Of a DNA stretch of 64,000 nucleotides, positions 1 to 10,688 are shown piece after piece; position 1 is the stretch's first letter, and every line of letters begins with the position of its first letter. The stretch spans positions 1 through 64,000 of the forward strand of contig JAHDVF020001303.1 of NCBI GenBank assembly GCA_022606425.2, read 5' to 3'. The stretch comes from Lepidostoma basale. Lineage: Eukaryota > Arthropoda > Insecta > Trichoptera > Lepidostomatidae. Position numbers and translations under genes: made by a program. The notes below the pieces were generated by a model. That model had not been told where the DNA came from, made no database searches, and was given only the letters and a program-made list of their open reading frames with translations.

Positions 1-9
1 TTTGTATAA

Positions 10-235
10 CAACACTTTTTTTGAACCCAGACATGTTTTTCACTGAACCCAGATATGTTTCGGTTACAAGTAACCTTTATCAATGTATACAATTCCAACA
101 ATCAAATAAAACAGAGCGGTCACTTATATACTAAATGGAGATCGAGTTATGTTTAAAAGTGGAAGGGGTATAATTAGGATTGAGGAGAGGGGAGTGTAAC
201 GGGAACATATCAAGCAAGGGAATTGAATTTAAATT
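10..235 (-). mobile_element. HHL3 hammerhead-motif repeat, copy 1
   Basis: Reads on the minus strand like the copy at 42549-42789, sharing the pyrimidine-rich stretch (atcctaattataccccttcc), the core and the tail. The core lies at 52-83: TTGATAA, an extra A, a 6-bp stem II (GGTTAC/GTAACC), GAAA, then CATATC. C3 and G8 of the hammerhead consensus are changed (U and A), so self-cleavage is doubtful. Outer ends are approximate. Confidence 0.6.
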
Positions 236-367
236 GAATTGGTTATTTATTATATTTTCATTATTTTTTTATGTATTTTAATTTCTAAATTTGTAAATTG
301 TTTAAAGTTAGGTTTTTATTATTAATATGCACATTTTCAATAACGTTTTCGTTAGTCTGAGTTCAGT

Positions 368-416
368 TAAAATAAAAAGTGTTGTAATACAAAGTGTAAT
401 TATCTTTATTCAAATA
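368..416 (+). repeat. HHL3 tail fragment
   Basis: A plus-strand scrap (ataaaaagtgttgtaataca) matching the 3' tail of the 42549-42789 element and ending in the same tttattcaa. It lies beside, and inverted to, the copy at 10-235. Confidence 0.5.
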
Positions 417-419
417 CTA

Positions 420-1164
420 GCTGACCCGGCAACGCTTCGCTATTGCTATATTAGAGTATATAAATACACCCAATATATATTAAAGAAATACAATTAAAGT
501 TCAATATCAATGATTTTATTGGATAAAATGACATGTGTATAGGTGTAAGAATGTGTGTATCCTAATTCAGTTCATATCTTTAAAACATTTGTTTAATCCA
601 AGCAAACTTGCTGTGAACTTGAATAATACTAATGTGAATTGAACAATTGAAGGCTGGGCATTACCAAGGTGGCAAGTTTACAAAAAGTCTGAAATGAGTT
701 TTTGATGCCAATTGGTCTTAAACATAGCTGTGCAAAAGCGCGTTATGATTTAATAATATAGTGTAGTTAAAACGTTACCCTAAAGATGCCACCCAAAAAA
801 AAGTTAATATTTATCTTTTTCAGCTTTATTTTTAAACCATTTTTGTAACGTCCAGTCTTAATTTTTTCCTTAATATTTTAAGTGAAATTAAAAAAACAAA
901 TAAATATACTATATCACATTTGCATAAAACATTCATACATATACCATTCAAGGTCATAATAATGCTCTTAGAAATACAATGTTTAGAGAAACAAAACTCT
1001 TGATTTTGATGTCCATTAGATGAAGCTAATAATGCACATTCACTTAACCAATGACGAAATTTGTAAATTTGTGTGATGTCTGGAAATATACATTGAATCA
1101 ATTCTCCTTTGGAGTGTGATTCTACAGAAATCAGTTGATAATTTAAAGCATTCATTCCATACAA
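420..1164 (-). mobile_element. Helitron-like 3' part
   Basis: Read on the minus strand, the sequence ends gccgggtcagctag at about 420, followed by T. This is the CTRR-type terminus typical of insect Helitron-like repeats that carry a GGGTCAGCTAG end. Just inside, 832-1164 holds a scrap resembling PIF1 helicase. The 5' end is not seen, and assignment rests on the terminus plus the helicase-like peptide. Confidence 0.45.
832..1164 (-). pseudogene. PIF1/Helitron helicase C-terminal fragment
   Basis: A 110-residue open frame whose centre, FPDITQIYKFRHWLSECALL, resembles the PIF1/Helitron helicase motif (FPN-I-Y-WL-ERAIL-N). The peptide is cut off before the rest of the helicase, and its C-terminal half (KIIMTLNG onwards) turns hydrophobic and unrelated. 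It sits just inside a Helitron-like terminus, which supports the call. It is too short to be functional. Confidence 0.4.
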
Positions 1165-1251
1165 TGAACTTTCATTGTTGCAGAATTTTACCCATTCCAG
1201 AAATATTTAAAATGTTGCATGTAGGTGTTTCAATGTTTTGTATCATCATCA

Positions 1252-1675
1252 TCATGAGTCTATATCCGTTCACTCCTGGGCGTAGGCCTCCTCCATCTGA
1301 TTCAATGTCTGTCGATCCTGGGCAACACGCATCCAATGTCGTCCCTCCATCGAAGTTGAGGACGTCCTGGGTTTCGGGTTACAGTACATCTATCATCAGG
1401 GCTGCGAGCGGCATGCCATTTTAGCGCTGCCACTCTTCCGATGATGTCCGACACTCCTGTTCTGCCTCTAATAGTGGAATTAAACCAATTAATCCAACCT
1501 GTACATACCATTTCAAAATTAGTTCATAAATATAACAATCTGTCTTGCACATATCAAGGTGTGGGATCCATACATGCCAGTATCTTAGTATCGTGCGTTG
1601 CGTGCCCCATCTCACGACATCTTCCACCTTGGAGATATCGTGGATAGCCGTGTTCCTCACCCTATCTCAAAGAGT
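1252..1675 (-). pseudogene. LINE reverse transcriptase C-terminal remnant
   Basis: Antisense frames give VRNTAI-ISKVEDVVRWGTQR (1600-1660) and NPGRPQLRWRDDI (1330-1370). These are the post-RT region of RTE-type ORF2 (the RIREICEVEDVVRWGRQR...GRPxxRWxDD pattern). About 100 bp of unrelated sequence (roughly 1460-1550) separates the two blocks. A part of this remnant was later amplified into the tandem array that starts at 1561. Confidence 0.6.
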
Positions 1676-3290
1676 CTTTCCTGGTATCATCCTTAGCGTC
1701 GGCATCTCTGCAAAAATCAAATAATTATATTAAAATGAGCAGTATATTAAAAAAAAAACACTGGCGTGGGAACGTCAGAACATTTGGAAATGTTATATTA
1801 CTGGATTTTTCCAACTGAGGCAGCTAATGCTGTATGTAAGGATATGTTTACCTATCACAGCATTTTTTTTTTTTCAGAGAAAAACTAAAACAGCTGAAGT
1901 AAATTGTCTAATCCAAAAGATATAGGTTATCGCCCTGCCTGAACAATTTTACATTAAAATAACATTATTAAAATAGATTATACCAATTCATAGAATTGTG
2001 AGGTGTGGGATCCATACATGCCAGTATCTTGCGTTGCGTGCCCCATCTCACGACATCTTCCACCTTGGAGATATCGTGGATAGCCGTGTTCCTCACCCTA
2101 TCTCAAAGAGTCTTTCCTGGTATCATCCTTAGCGTCGGCATCTCTGCAAAAATCAAATAATTATATTAAAATGAGCAGTATATTAAAAAAAAACACTGGC
2201 GTGGGAACGTCAGACCATTTGGAAATGTTATATTACTGGATTTTTCCAACTGAGGCAGCTAATGCTGTACGTAAGAATATGTTTACCTATCACAGCATAA
2301 CAGAGAAAAACTAAAACAGCTGAAGTAAATCGTCTAATCCAAAAGATATAGGTTATCGCCCTGCCAGAACAATTTTACATTAAAATAACATTATTAAAAT
2401 AGATTATACCAATTCATAGAATTGTGAGGTGTGGGATCCATACATGCCAGTATCTTGCGTTGCGTGCCCCATCTCACGACATCTTCCACCTTGGAGATAT
2501 CGTGGATAGCCGTGTTCCTCACCCTATCTCAAAGAGTCTTTCCTGGTATCATCCTTAGCGTCGGCATCTCTGCAAAAATCAAATAATTATATTAAAATGA
2601 GCAGTATATTAAAAAAAAAACACTGGCGTGGGAACGTCAGAACATTTGGAAATGTTATATTACTGGATTTTTCCAACTGAGGCAGCTAATGCTGTATGTA
2701 AGGATATGTTTACCTATCACAGCATTTTTTTTTTTCAGAGAAAAACTAAAACAGCTGAAGTAAATTGTCTAATCCAAAAGATATAGGTTATCGCCCTGCC
2801 AGAACAATTTTACATTAAAATAACATTATTAAAATAGATTATACCAATTCATAGAATTGTGAGGTGTGGGATCCATACATGCCAGTATCTTGCGTTGCGT
2901 GCCCCATCTCACGACATCTTCCACCTTGGAGATATCGTGGATAGCCGTGTTCCTCACCCTATCTCAAAGAGTCTTTCCTGGTATCATCCTTAGCGTCGGC
3001 ATCTCTGCAAAAATCAAATAATTATATTAAAATGAGCAGTATATTAAAAAAAAAACACTGGCGTGGGAACGTCAGACCATTTGGAAATGTTATATTACTG
3101 GATTTTTCCAACTGAGGCAGCTAATGCTGTATGTAAGAATATGTTTACCTATCACAGCATAACAGAGAAAAACTAAAACAGCTGAAGTAAATCGTCTAAT
3201 CCAAAAGATATTATAGGTTATCGCCCTGCCAGAACAATTTTACATTAAAATAACATTATTAAAATAGATTATACCAATTCATAGAATTGT
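1561..3290. repeat. Four-unit tandem array, ~435-bp unit, A-B-A-B
   Basis: Units start at the shared gtgggatccatacatgccag at 1561, 2005, 2431 and 2866 (spacings 444, 426 and 435). Each holds the LINE remnant block, an A-run, then the ggcgtgggaacgtcag block. Units 1 and 3 share gtcagaacattt, gtaaggatatg and a T-run before cagag; units 2 and 4 share gtcagaccattt, gtaagaatatg and a deletion there. The array therefore grew by duplicating an ~865-bp dimer. Confidence 0.9.
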
Positions 3291-3653
3291 TACTTAGAAT
3301 TTAACGTTTTTCCATGTAGATTCATAACATAACCTAAAATAATACGTAAGTAAAACGATATGTAACTTCATTTCTATTCGATATACCTAATTTAGAACTA
3401 AAACTTTGAAACATGTAATGCGGAAATATAATCTGTATTCATTTCAACGGCAAAATAGAATAAACTGAAGATATATATGAATTAGAAATATAAATATTTT
3501 ACTTACGAAACTAACACGCAATTCAAATTTGACATTTCAGAGATAGGGATGGGCAATCCGCTCACGAGTCGACTCAAAGATTCGAATCTTTTTGGTGAGC
3601 GGGTGAGCGATGATCCATAAAAAAAAGAGCGGCAGCTCAATGATCCGCTAGGT

Positions 3654-4503
3654 CAGGGGGGTCGGCAAAATTATTAGCCAAAGAGCCAAATGCGTACTTT
3701 ACAACGATTTAAAAAAAAATTGAGAGCCAAATATGTTTATTGATTTAGATAACCTTTATTATAATTTTTGCACTTCATTCAATTACGGGTACACTGAATA
3801 AAACATTATTTCATACTTCTTCCTGTGATGAAGGCGACCAGCCTTCTCTCCATCTCTTTGGTGGTCATCCTGGTGGTCGACGGCCCTCTGGAGTCTCTTG
3901 TATCACGATATTAGGAATTCTTGCTGGATCCATTCTCTCGATGTCTCTGCCTACTCCATCTCACTATGTCTTCAATGTTGCAGGATTTGCGAATTTATTC
4001 GTTGGGTATCCTATCTCTAACGGTTCTCCCCACAATAGGTCGCAGTCTGGTTCTGACAGTGTCTGCTCTTGCTTTGATTCCGTATGTTATTATGGACCTG
4101 ATGCATGTTTGTTTGTTGTTATTCTTAATTTTAGGCACAATTCCATGTTCTCATCAATAAGACGACTTCGTAGTTTACTCTTGTTAAAATTCATGCTTGA
4201 ATAAAATTGTCCGCATGAATATGTAGAAGCGAAAAGCGAAAGATCAGCAAGAGTCAGTAATACTATTTCAGGCGTTGAAGATGATGACTAAAAATCTTTG
4301 AATTGGCGATGATGATTAAGAGTTTTAGCTAAACCGGAATTGATAATCGTAATCACCAATTCCATAACTTTACAAATTTCTTCTGGAAATGTCTGCGGAC
4401 AGAGCGTTCTTGATGAATGATGCGATGGTAAGCAAGTATCTCGCGATTATTTTTCCTTTCAACAAACCCCTTCGGCTCCGGAGCCGCATTTTGCCGACCT
4501 CTG
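3654..4503. mobile_element. hAT element with perfect 8-bp TSD
   Basis: Starts CAGGGGGGTCGGCAAAAT and ends ATTTTGCCGACCTCTG, hAT-type termini. It is flanked by perfect 8-bp duplications cgctaggt at 3646-3653 and 4504-4511. It is 850 bp with no transposase frame, so non-autonomous. Much of its interior is an antisense LINE fragment (3815-4150). A second copy of only its right end plus flank lies at 4590-4630. Confidence 0.85.
3815..4150 (-). pseudogene. LINE ORF2 C-terminal remnant
   Basis: The minus strand encodes RMDPARIPNIVIQ-TPEGRRPPG-PPKRW, the tail of RTE-type ORF2 (RMxPxRLxxI...GRRPxGRPxKRW). Several stops and shifts are present. The same family recurs antisense at 41815-42100. It lies inside the hAT element at 3654-4503. 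Confidence 0.65.
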
Positions 4504-4984
4504 CGCTAGGTGAATCATATATTATTGCAAAAGAGTCGACGAACGGTTCCGCTCAGTAAAGTGAGCCGATTCTTCTTGATAATTATCGAGCGGCTCCGGA
4601 GCCGCATTTTGCCGACCTCTGCGCTCGGTGAATCGTATATTATTGCAAAAGAGTCGACTATTTTTAGTGATCTCTTTAAGGGATCTGAGCTGAATGGTTC
4701 CGCTCAGTAAAGTGAGCCGATTCTTCTTGATAATTATCGAGTCGTTTTGTCGTTGTGAATTTTTTTTTTAGCTCATCGACAAAAAATTTATCCTGGTGAA
4801 TTTTTTTTTTTTACCGGAATCAACTTTTTTGGTCGAGGAGCAAAAAAAAAGGTCACTAAAATAATTTCAAACTTTGAACGACTCAAAATGGTGAACCGTG
4901 GATCGTTAAAAAGAGTCGGCTCACTTTGCTGAGCGGAACCGTTCAGATCAGATCCCTGAGATGAGTCGTTTTGCCCATCCCTAT

Positions 4985-5590
4985 ACGTGCGTATATTTTT
5001 CAGTTCAAAGGAGCGACTAATTTCATATCTGACCACGCAAAGAGTCAAAAAAGCCACTAATTTGCATCTTATCACGCCAAGCGAATATAGACTCTAAAGA
5101 TCGATACTCAGGTGATACGAACATGAAGGTCTATACTCGCTCGCACTACGAAAATTTATAAATTTCCAAAGTTAATTAGAGCTCGATTAATAACAAAAAT
5201 ATGCCTATGCCCACCTATGTCTATCTATTAAGGAAGTGTATCAATATGAAAACGATCTGCTTAGGAATAACCCCGGAATTAGTCCGCACACACCGGAAGC
5301 TGGCCTTTTATTTATATAGATTTGGCTACAAAATAGTACTGGGTAGAGGAAACCAAACCTTTGAAATCGACCGAAGAATTTAATTGAACCGAAGAATTGG
5401 ATTGGACCATATATTGAAAAATCCACGAACCACCATAAACTTTAAACGGCAGGTGTTTGACTACTGCGTCATGCCGGTGTTAACTTATAAATTTGAAACA
5501 ATAACATTGTCTTTGAAAAATGCAAATAATTTTAGCTGGCTGTTTGTAACTTGGTAAGTAACTTGGTTATTACAAGGAAGATGGGACCGA
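4985..5590. other. Unassigned sequence
   Basis: No gene, RNA or repeat boundary recognised. Short frames at 5201-5383 (+) and 5241-5426 (-) are antisense to each other and show no domain. Confidence 0.3.
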
Positions 5591-5594
5591 ATAA

Positions 5595-6025
5595 ATTTGC
5601 TCATTATAAGCATTATCATCATCATCGGCTGTCCTTCGTGTCCTAGGTTGCTGTCCTTCGCGGTTGTGGGTCTGCATGTGACTGAAAAGCCCGATCCTGG
5701 ACTCACAAATTCTGTGGCATCTGGAGCAGGGGAAGGCGCTTGTAATGGAGCCGTCACCGCTTCTCAGTGGTCTCTCCTTTCTCCTCCTCCTCTCTGTGAC
5801 GTCGTCTCTGCGCTGTGCTTCAAAGTCTTGCGTGCCTTTATGTACTGCTGTTCTCCACCTAGGTCTGTCTTCTGCAGTCTTTTCCCACCAATCACAGTCG
5901 ATGCCAGTCTTTTGTAGGTTTCCTTGTCCTTAAAGCGTTTCCTCTGACCACCGTGTGAGTGTTTCCCTTGGGTAAGCTGAGAGTACATAATCTTCCTTGA
6001 GAGTCTTGTCTCAGGCATTCTGACG
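5595..6025 (-). pseudogene. LINE ORF2 C-terminus with zinc-knuckle-like end, copy 1
   Basis: Minus strand: KHSHGGQRKRFKDKETYKRL, then KTLKHSAETTSQRGGGERRD, then PLQAPSPAPDA-EFVSPGSG and PTTAKDS. This matches the tail of an RTE-type LINE in which GQKKRFKDxLK is followed by a Cys/His-like segment; the key cysteines are lost. The same block recurs at 53722-53985 (-). It ends in a catcatcatcat microsatellite at 5612-5622, which would be the 3' tail. Confidence 0.65.
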
Positions 6026-6770
6026 ACGTATATAATTATATAATATTACAATAATATATAATATTATAAACACATATAATATTATTAGCATGACTCGTTA
6101 TATGGGAGAAGACGTATTTTTAAATGCTTATAAAAAATACCCATCAGTTAAAATACTGTATCTGTTTCCTCGTTAAATCCGAGATCTAGCTATTTCCGTG
6201 ATCGTAAAAACCAAGTTTGACCGTATTAGAGTCCTTAAGGAATTTCAAATGGTTGAAGATTCCTGGATTAACGTTACGCACGCAATATGTGTAGTCACTT
6301 TTTATTAAAGACGATTGCTTTGACAGAATGCGAAACGTTTGGAAACCATTCTTGTGCCGAATGGACGTAAGCGCCCATTTACAATATTTCGCAACGCCAA
6401 TTGAACGTAGTTGTGCAGGACGCGTCCAGCCCACGGAATCTTCATAACAATCAAATGTATTTTTATATTATAAACCATCGACCCACCAATTCACATTTCC
6501 AACAATGTTCACATCATCAAGAATAGGGACACTTTTAAGCCTTTACTATCTGGTAACCCTTATTGTGAATTTGATACAACATTGATATTACGTGAGAGAG
6601 TTTGAATGCCTCAAAAAATAACATTACGGATACTTGATGGGGTATGGCATTAGAGAGTACGACTTTATAAGAGTTTTGGTGGCAAAATAACGTAAACTAT
6701 TATGATTTTTTTAATCTAAAAGCCAATTTTAATGATTCAATTGAGCTTTTTTACATTAATTAATTAAGTT
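6026..6770. other. Unassigned, with an 82-residue antisense frame
   Basis: AT-rich. A minus-strand frame at 6186-6434 has no recognised domain. The stretch at 6475-6515 (acccaccaattcacatttcc, then aacaatgtt) resembles the Jockey 3' end seen at 18250-18290 and may be a scrap of it. Confidence 0.3.
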
Positions 6771-6834
6771 ACAACTGTGGAATTCCATTATTTTGATTTT
6801 TAGAGGATTAAAACACTCTTTATTTTAATGTTTT

Positions 6835-6905
6835 TGTTGACAAGTTTCGAAGGTATTAAACCTCCTACATTCCGAAGGTTAATAACATTCGAAACATGTA
6901 AAAAA
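6835..6905 (-). repeat. HHL7 fragment
   Basis: On the minus strand, AGGT/ACCT form a small hairpin followed by TCGAAACTTGTC. That is GAAA plus a 4-nt CTTG and UC, the hammerhead-like 3' half. A second GAAACATG lies 45 bp away on the plus strand, so this is the core of a head-to-head pair. Confidence 0.4.
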
Positions 6906-7299
6906 AATTAATTCTAAAGTAGTATTATGTAATCAGTGCTTATTAGTTATTTATTGTTTCTTGAAAAATGATGTAAATTTTTATATTAAATCATTACTAC
7001 GAATGACGAATGGTTAATATGAATGAAAACGTGTCCTTTCAAGAAGTTTTATTCTATACTTTCGTATTAAGCACTTAATTTGTGGTGTGATATTATTAAA
7101 AATAATAATAATACACTTTAAAAAAAATGGAATTAAACCACTTTCTTCCTTACAATAATCAACCGGTTTCGCTCCCGCCGGAGATATGACAAATCTTACA
7201 AAAGACACTCAATGTCTCAATTAAATAAATATATATAAAACTAGTAAATATAACTGTACACCAATGTTGCTTAATTATTATTCTAAATAATAATTAAAT

Positions 7300-7395
7300 A
7301 AAATGATGTTTTTTACTACTTCCACTTTTGTCTTTATTTCGACAGCGACCGATTTCGCCAGGCTCGCTGGCATCGACAGACCAGTGTGTCTGAAC
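7300..7395 (-). repeat. HHL5 copy
   Basis: The minus strand reads CTGTCGA-T-GCCAG...CTGGC-GAAAT-CGG-TC-GCTGTC, the same family as the dimer at 19494-19676. A6 of the hammerhead core is U here. The tail (gacaaaagtggaagtagt) runs toward 7300. Confidence 0.6.
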
Positions 7396-7459
7396 TTCCA
7401 TCAAGAGATTTCAGTAAAATCCTTTGATTATCTTAATTATTATTCATTATATTTACATA

Positions 7460-7590
7460 AGTATGTACATGCGTATGTACCATACCTCGTATGTGTGTGT
7501 GTATTTGTATTGTACATAATATATAAGTTTATGTGTATATTTGTGTATATATGCACATATGTATATGTGTATGTGTATATATGTACAAAT
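7460..7590. repeat. Alternating TG/TA low-complexity tract
   Basis: Long run of tgtgtg, tatatg and tgtata with near-strict purine/pyrimidine alternation. It explains the hydrophobic Tyr/Val-rich frames on both strands, which are not genes. Confidence 0.8.
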
Positions 7591-7811
7591 ATGAATTTCC
7601 TGTCTCCCAATTAATTTATTGTCTTCTCTTTTCGACATTTCACAGTCAAATTATTTTTATGAATGTTTCTTTTCTATCTCATGTACGTAATTTCTATTTT
7701 CTATTATGTTATCCTTATTCATTATTTTGTGTTTTACCGTTATATGTTAGTTGTCTGTTTATGTGTGCAAATATTAATTACCTTTGTTACTAAACATGTC
7801 ATATTTTTATA

Positions 7812-8122
7812 AGGATTAATTGTATCTCAATAGAGGCAAAGATGTAAATTGTTTTCTGGGAACAGAATGTGGTGGCCGAGGCGCTTACAGGACTTATGAC
7901 CTGTCATTGGTTGGGTTGAGCGATCGCTTTATGTTTAACAACGACCCCCATTCCGCCCTTCTTATGACCACCACGTCTGACAAATTTTTGGATGTATATA
8001 TCCTAGAATCCTGCACCTATCTATATATTTTTTAGTTCACTCTACACTAGCGTCATCTATTAAGATTGGGATCATCGTCATATATTAAGCAGAAATCTTT
8101 ATTAATGCACTGTGAAAGTCAT
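7812..8122 (+). repeat. Repeat X, copy 1
   Basis: About 310 bp, opening with ggattaattgtatctcaata. It contains aggacttatgacctgtcatt and ggttgggt, and closes near attaatgcactgtgaaag. Other copies are at 35778-36087 (-), 39261-39628 (+) and 59347-59649 (+). No terminal repeats, A-tail or Pol III boxes were seen. A frame starting YLNR is partly kept between copies. Confidence 0.8.
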
Positions 8123-8460
8123 TTTTTGTAAAAAAAAACCTTGCGGCGTTTATGTCAAAAATAAATAAGATACGTTTTTCTTCTGACAAAGCTCCGACGG
8201 GAGCGAAACCGGTCGGTTGTTGTAAAGAATAAAGTGGTTTATACACAAATTTTAAAAGTGTATTATTATTATAGTTTCATTACATTTCATTTTAATGAAG
8301 GATTTAACCTTGCTAAGACTATATCAAACGTTTATAATTTGATAATCGCTTAGCAACATGAACGAAACGTCTACATCGAAACATGTCTTTTCTATAAAAT
8401 ATAATAAAACATCTTGAAAGGACACATTTTCATTCATATTAATTCGTGATTTGATTCATA

Positions 8461-8844
8461 AAAAAATCGATTTCATGCGTTTTACTGATGCATAATTATT
8501 ATTAAAAATTAACTCTGCTGCTAACTGACACACATTCATTATTTACATAACACACTTAACAGCAGTCATTGACTCGAAGATTTCTGAATGATGATCACGA
8601 ATATCTATCATGAAGTGGACGAGATAACTATTGCCAGCTTAGTTTTGCTTGGCTTGCATGGATTGGTTGCATTCTACACGACAAAGCACAATTATTTGAG
8701 ACACGAGGGAAACTCATGTTAAATGAGATTAAATCTTGTCGCTTGTCTTACGAGTATAGGCGTTAACCTTTTAATCAAACAATGTAAACATTTTATCGAA
8801 AGCGCCATGTAGACAAAAAGATCGGTAAACATTCGTATAAAGCA
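8461..8844. other. Unassigned sequence
   Basis: AT-rich single-copy-looking DNA with no feature recognised. Confidence 0.3.
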
Positions 8845-9050
8845 CTTAATTAATTGTGTGACATTATTAAATATAATAATAATACACTTGTAAAATTTAT
8901 TTATAAACCACTTTATTCGTTATTAACACCAACCGGTTTCGCTCCCGCTGGAGCTTCGTCAGGGTTGTTACCCTGAAGTGAACTGAATTCAGTATATTTT
9001 CTGTTACCCTGACGAAGCTCCGGCGGGAGCGAAACGGAAACAGCATCTGC
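8845..9050. repeat. HHL2 head-to-head pair
   Basis: Minus arm (8845-8969) and plus arm (from 9001: CTGACGA-A-GCTCC...GGAGC-GAAAC) face each other across about 35 bp. The plus arm diverges right after GAAACGG, where it joins unrelated sequence. Confidence 0.7.
8925..8969 (-). ncRNA. Hammerhead-like ribozyme motif, all core residues present
   Basis: Read on the minus strand: stem I 5' AACAACC, core CTGACGA (matches CUGANGA), one extra A, stem II GCTCC-AGCG-GGAGC (5 bp), GAAA, palindromic stem III CCGG, UH (TT), stem I 3' GGTGTT. ACC/GGT and AAC/GTT pair with one bulged A. Family knowledge: type I hammerheads with very short helix III occur in Penelope-like elements and retrozymes, where they act best as dimers. 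An extra A at this place is known from a viroid hammerhead. Cleavage in vivo is inference. Confidence 0.6.
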
Positions 9051-9242
9051 GGAACTGTATAATTTTTCAATATCATTTGAAAAAGAAAGCGACAGAGGCT
9101 ACGAAGGATATTTCCGAGATTTACGGTGACATATTGGATGTCAGAAAAAAATACGAAAATAAATTTTAACAGTTGAAAAACATATTGTATCACTTGACGA
9201 AACAACTGTCGCGAAAAATAAAATATTTTAAATTGTGATAAT

Positions 9243-9435
9243 CGGGTGGTGGTTTAGGGGATAGAACGCTTGGCTCCTGATCCAGGGGACTTGGGTTCAA
9301 GCCTGGACACGACCAGATTCCTTCTTCATAATAATGAGCTATTTTCTGCTCACATTGAAGATTGTAAAACTAAATTCTAATACCATTGATTTAAATCCTT
9401 GGTATTAGTCTTTTTCTAAAAAAAAAAAAAACATT
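9243..9435 (+). mobile_element. tRNA-derived SINE, type 2
   Basis: Head has A-box-like tggtttaggggatagaac and B-box-like gggttcaagcc about 35 bp apart. A ~120-bp body with the duplicated word ctaataccattgattt/ccttggtattag follows, then an A-run (9420-9432). Only one copy in the window. Confidence 0.55.
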
Positions 9436-10142
9436 AAATAATAATATTATACATTTTTTAATGTAAGTTAAATTTTGCAAATTCAAAGTTTTTTTTTTCG
9501 CGTTAAGTATTTTTTTAATAAAATAAATGTCAAATTATTATAAAACACGACTACGCTAATGTATTATAATATTTTTGACACATTTGATATGTTATTACAA
9601 AACTTTTATTAGTTGTTAATCAATTTTCGCTTATGGCAATATTCGTACTAAAATATTTTCTCAAATATTTAAATATGTATATTTAATTTGGATCTTTGTC
9701 ATACGTGGTCATGCTCCCGGAACACTGCAGCGACGAACACAAAATAAATAGCCCACCTACATGTGCAATATTTACCTCTTCGTGTTTTTTCTTTTCTTCT
9801 GCATTTAGTTTTATGTTTTGGGTTGCTCATTACGTAGGCATTTCTCGGTCCTGCGTCTAGCTTCGCATTGTGATGTTTGAGTCTGGATAATTTTGTAGTC
9901 TGTTCCAGTATCTCTGCAGAGATGTAAATATTTATCCTTGGAGCCAGTTGCAAGATAAATAATAATAAATTAATGTCGTTCTTCTCGCGTTGCTCTTAGT
10001 TAAGTAGACTCGCACTAAACACATGGAAAATTATGTTAATTCGGCTGACGGCCGTGCGTCACATCCAGCTGTAATAATGTTATATATGCGAACTTTATGG
10101 AGGAGTGGAGAACAAAATGAATAACCGGGTAGGATTCGAAGA
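9436..10142. other. Unassigned AT-rich stretch
   Basis: An 84-residue minus frame at 9699-9953, Lys/Cys-rich near its C-terminal half, has no domain I recognise. No repeat ends seen. Confidence 0.3.
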
Positions 10143-10688
10143 TGACCTACGTGGCAGAGTGGCAAAGAGCTGTGACTGCCACACAGAAGGCCTCGGGTTC
10201 GATTCCCGGCGATGGCAGTACAATTCGGTACTTATTTGGCAAAAGGTCCCAACTGCTTTTTTATGAATTTTACAGGAGAGAAAAAAATAAGATTTTTACA
10301 TTATTTTGATTATTTATAAAAACGTTATTTTTGTTCCGAATTGTTTATTTCAAATGTCAATTTACGTAGCATAACGTTATCTACAAGAAATATCAGTAAC
10401 TAAATTTTAAAAAAATATTTATATATTTAAAAAAAAAGGGGCTGAATGCAATTGTACATAAAAAAAAATACATAAAAAAATGTACACCTCTAACATTTTG
10501 TCAAAACATAAAGTGTGCAAAAATAATACTGATGGTATATAAAATAAGTATATAAAAAAAACTCAATTTCACAAAAAAACGCATCTGGGACCTTTTGCAA
10601 AATAAGTACCGAATTGTCACACTATTTTTGGACTGGAGTAGAGTTTATGTGACAATACAATGGTGATAGATTAACTGTCATTTGCTAC
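10143..10688 (+). mobile_element. tRNA-head SINE, copy 1, split by a MITE
   Basis: Head gacctacgtggcagagtgg (A box) and gggttcgattcccggcgatg (B box) match the SINE seen at 17130, 24509, 41361 and 42402. The body resumes at 10617 (tcacactatttttggactgg, then acaatacaatggtgatagat). It is interrupted after the B box by the 396-bp element at 10221-10616. Confidence 0.8.
10221..10616. mobile_element. MITE with ~31-bp TIRs, inserted in a SINE
   Basis: Left end caattcggtacttatttggc continuing aaaaggtccca. The right end is its complement with one mismatch. The interior is AT-rich with no frame. No clear target duplication, so superfamily is unknown. Confidence 0.75.

Larger units (their letters stand above)
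3547..4981. mobile_element. TIR element bounded by AGGGATGGGCAA, host of a nested hAT
   Basis: agggatgggcaa at 3547 is mirrored by ttgcccatccct at 4970-4981. Between them, subterminal blocks rich in gagtcg/cgactc recur. Flanking dinucleotides TA/TA fit a short target duplication, but this is not decisive. The right half contains a local tandem duplication: the block with gagccgcattttgccgacct and its flank occurs at about 4480-4545 and again at 4585-4655. Confidence 0.55.
6945..8460. repeat. Nested inverted HHL1/HHL2 arms
   Basis: HHL1 (-) at 6945-7060 and HHL2 (-) at 7060-7200 are mirrored by HHL2 (+) at 8150-8280 and HHL1 (+) at 8380-8460. HHL1 is recognised by gtttcttgaa...tttcaagaagttttatt, and HHL2 by caaccggtttcgctcccg and its complement gagcgaaaccggtcggttg. 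HHL5 and repeat X lie between the arms. The plus core at 8169 reads CTGACAA (G8 changed to A). Confidence 0.6.

Noticed and set aside
1561..3290. CRISPR-like array
   Set aside because: Eukaryotic TE context; the whole ~435-bp unit repeats, with no short repeats separated by unique spacers.
7303..7793. Tyr/Val-rich frames around 7300-7800
   Set aside because: They translate HHL5 and the TG/TA tract.
8169..8215. HHL2 copy at 8169 as an active hammerhead
   Set aside because: G8 of the core is A (CTGACAA) and stem I does not pair, so kept only as a repeat.
9050..9180. Possible coding scrap after HHL2 (KKATEATKDISEIYGDILDV-like frame)
   Set aside because: About 40 codons, broken at both sides, no recognised family; could be a piece of an HHL-linked element but not supportable.
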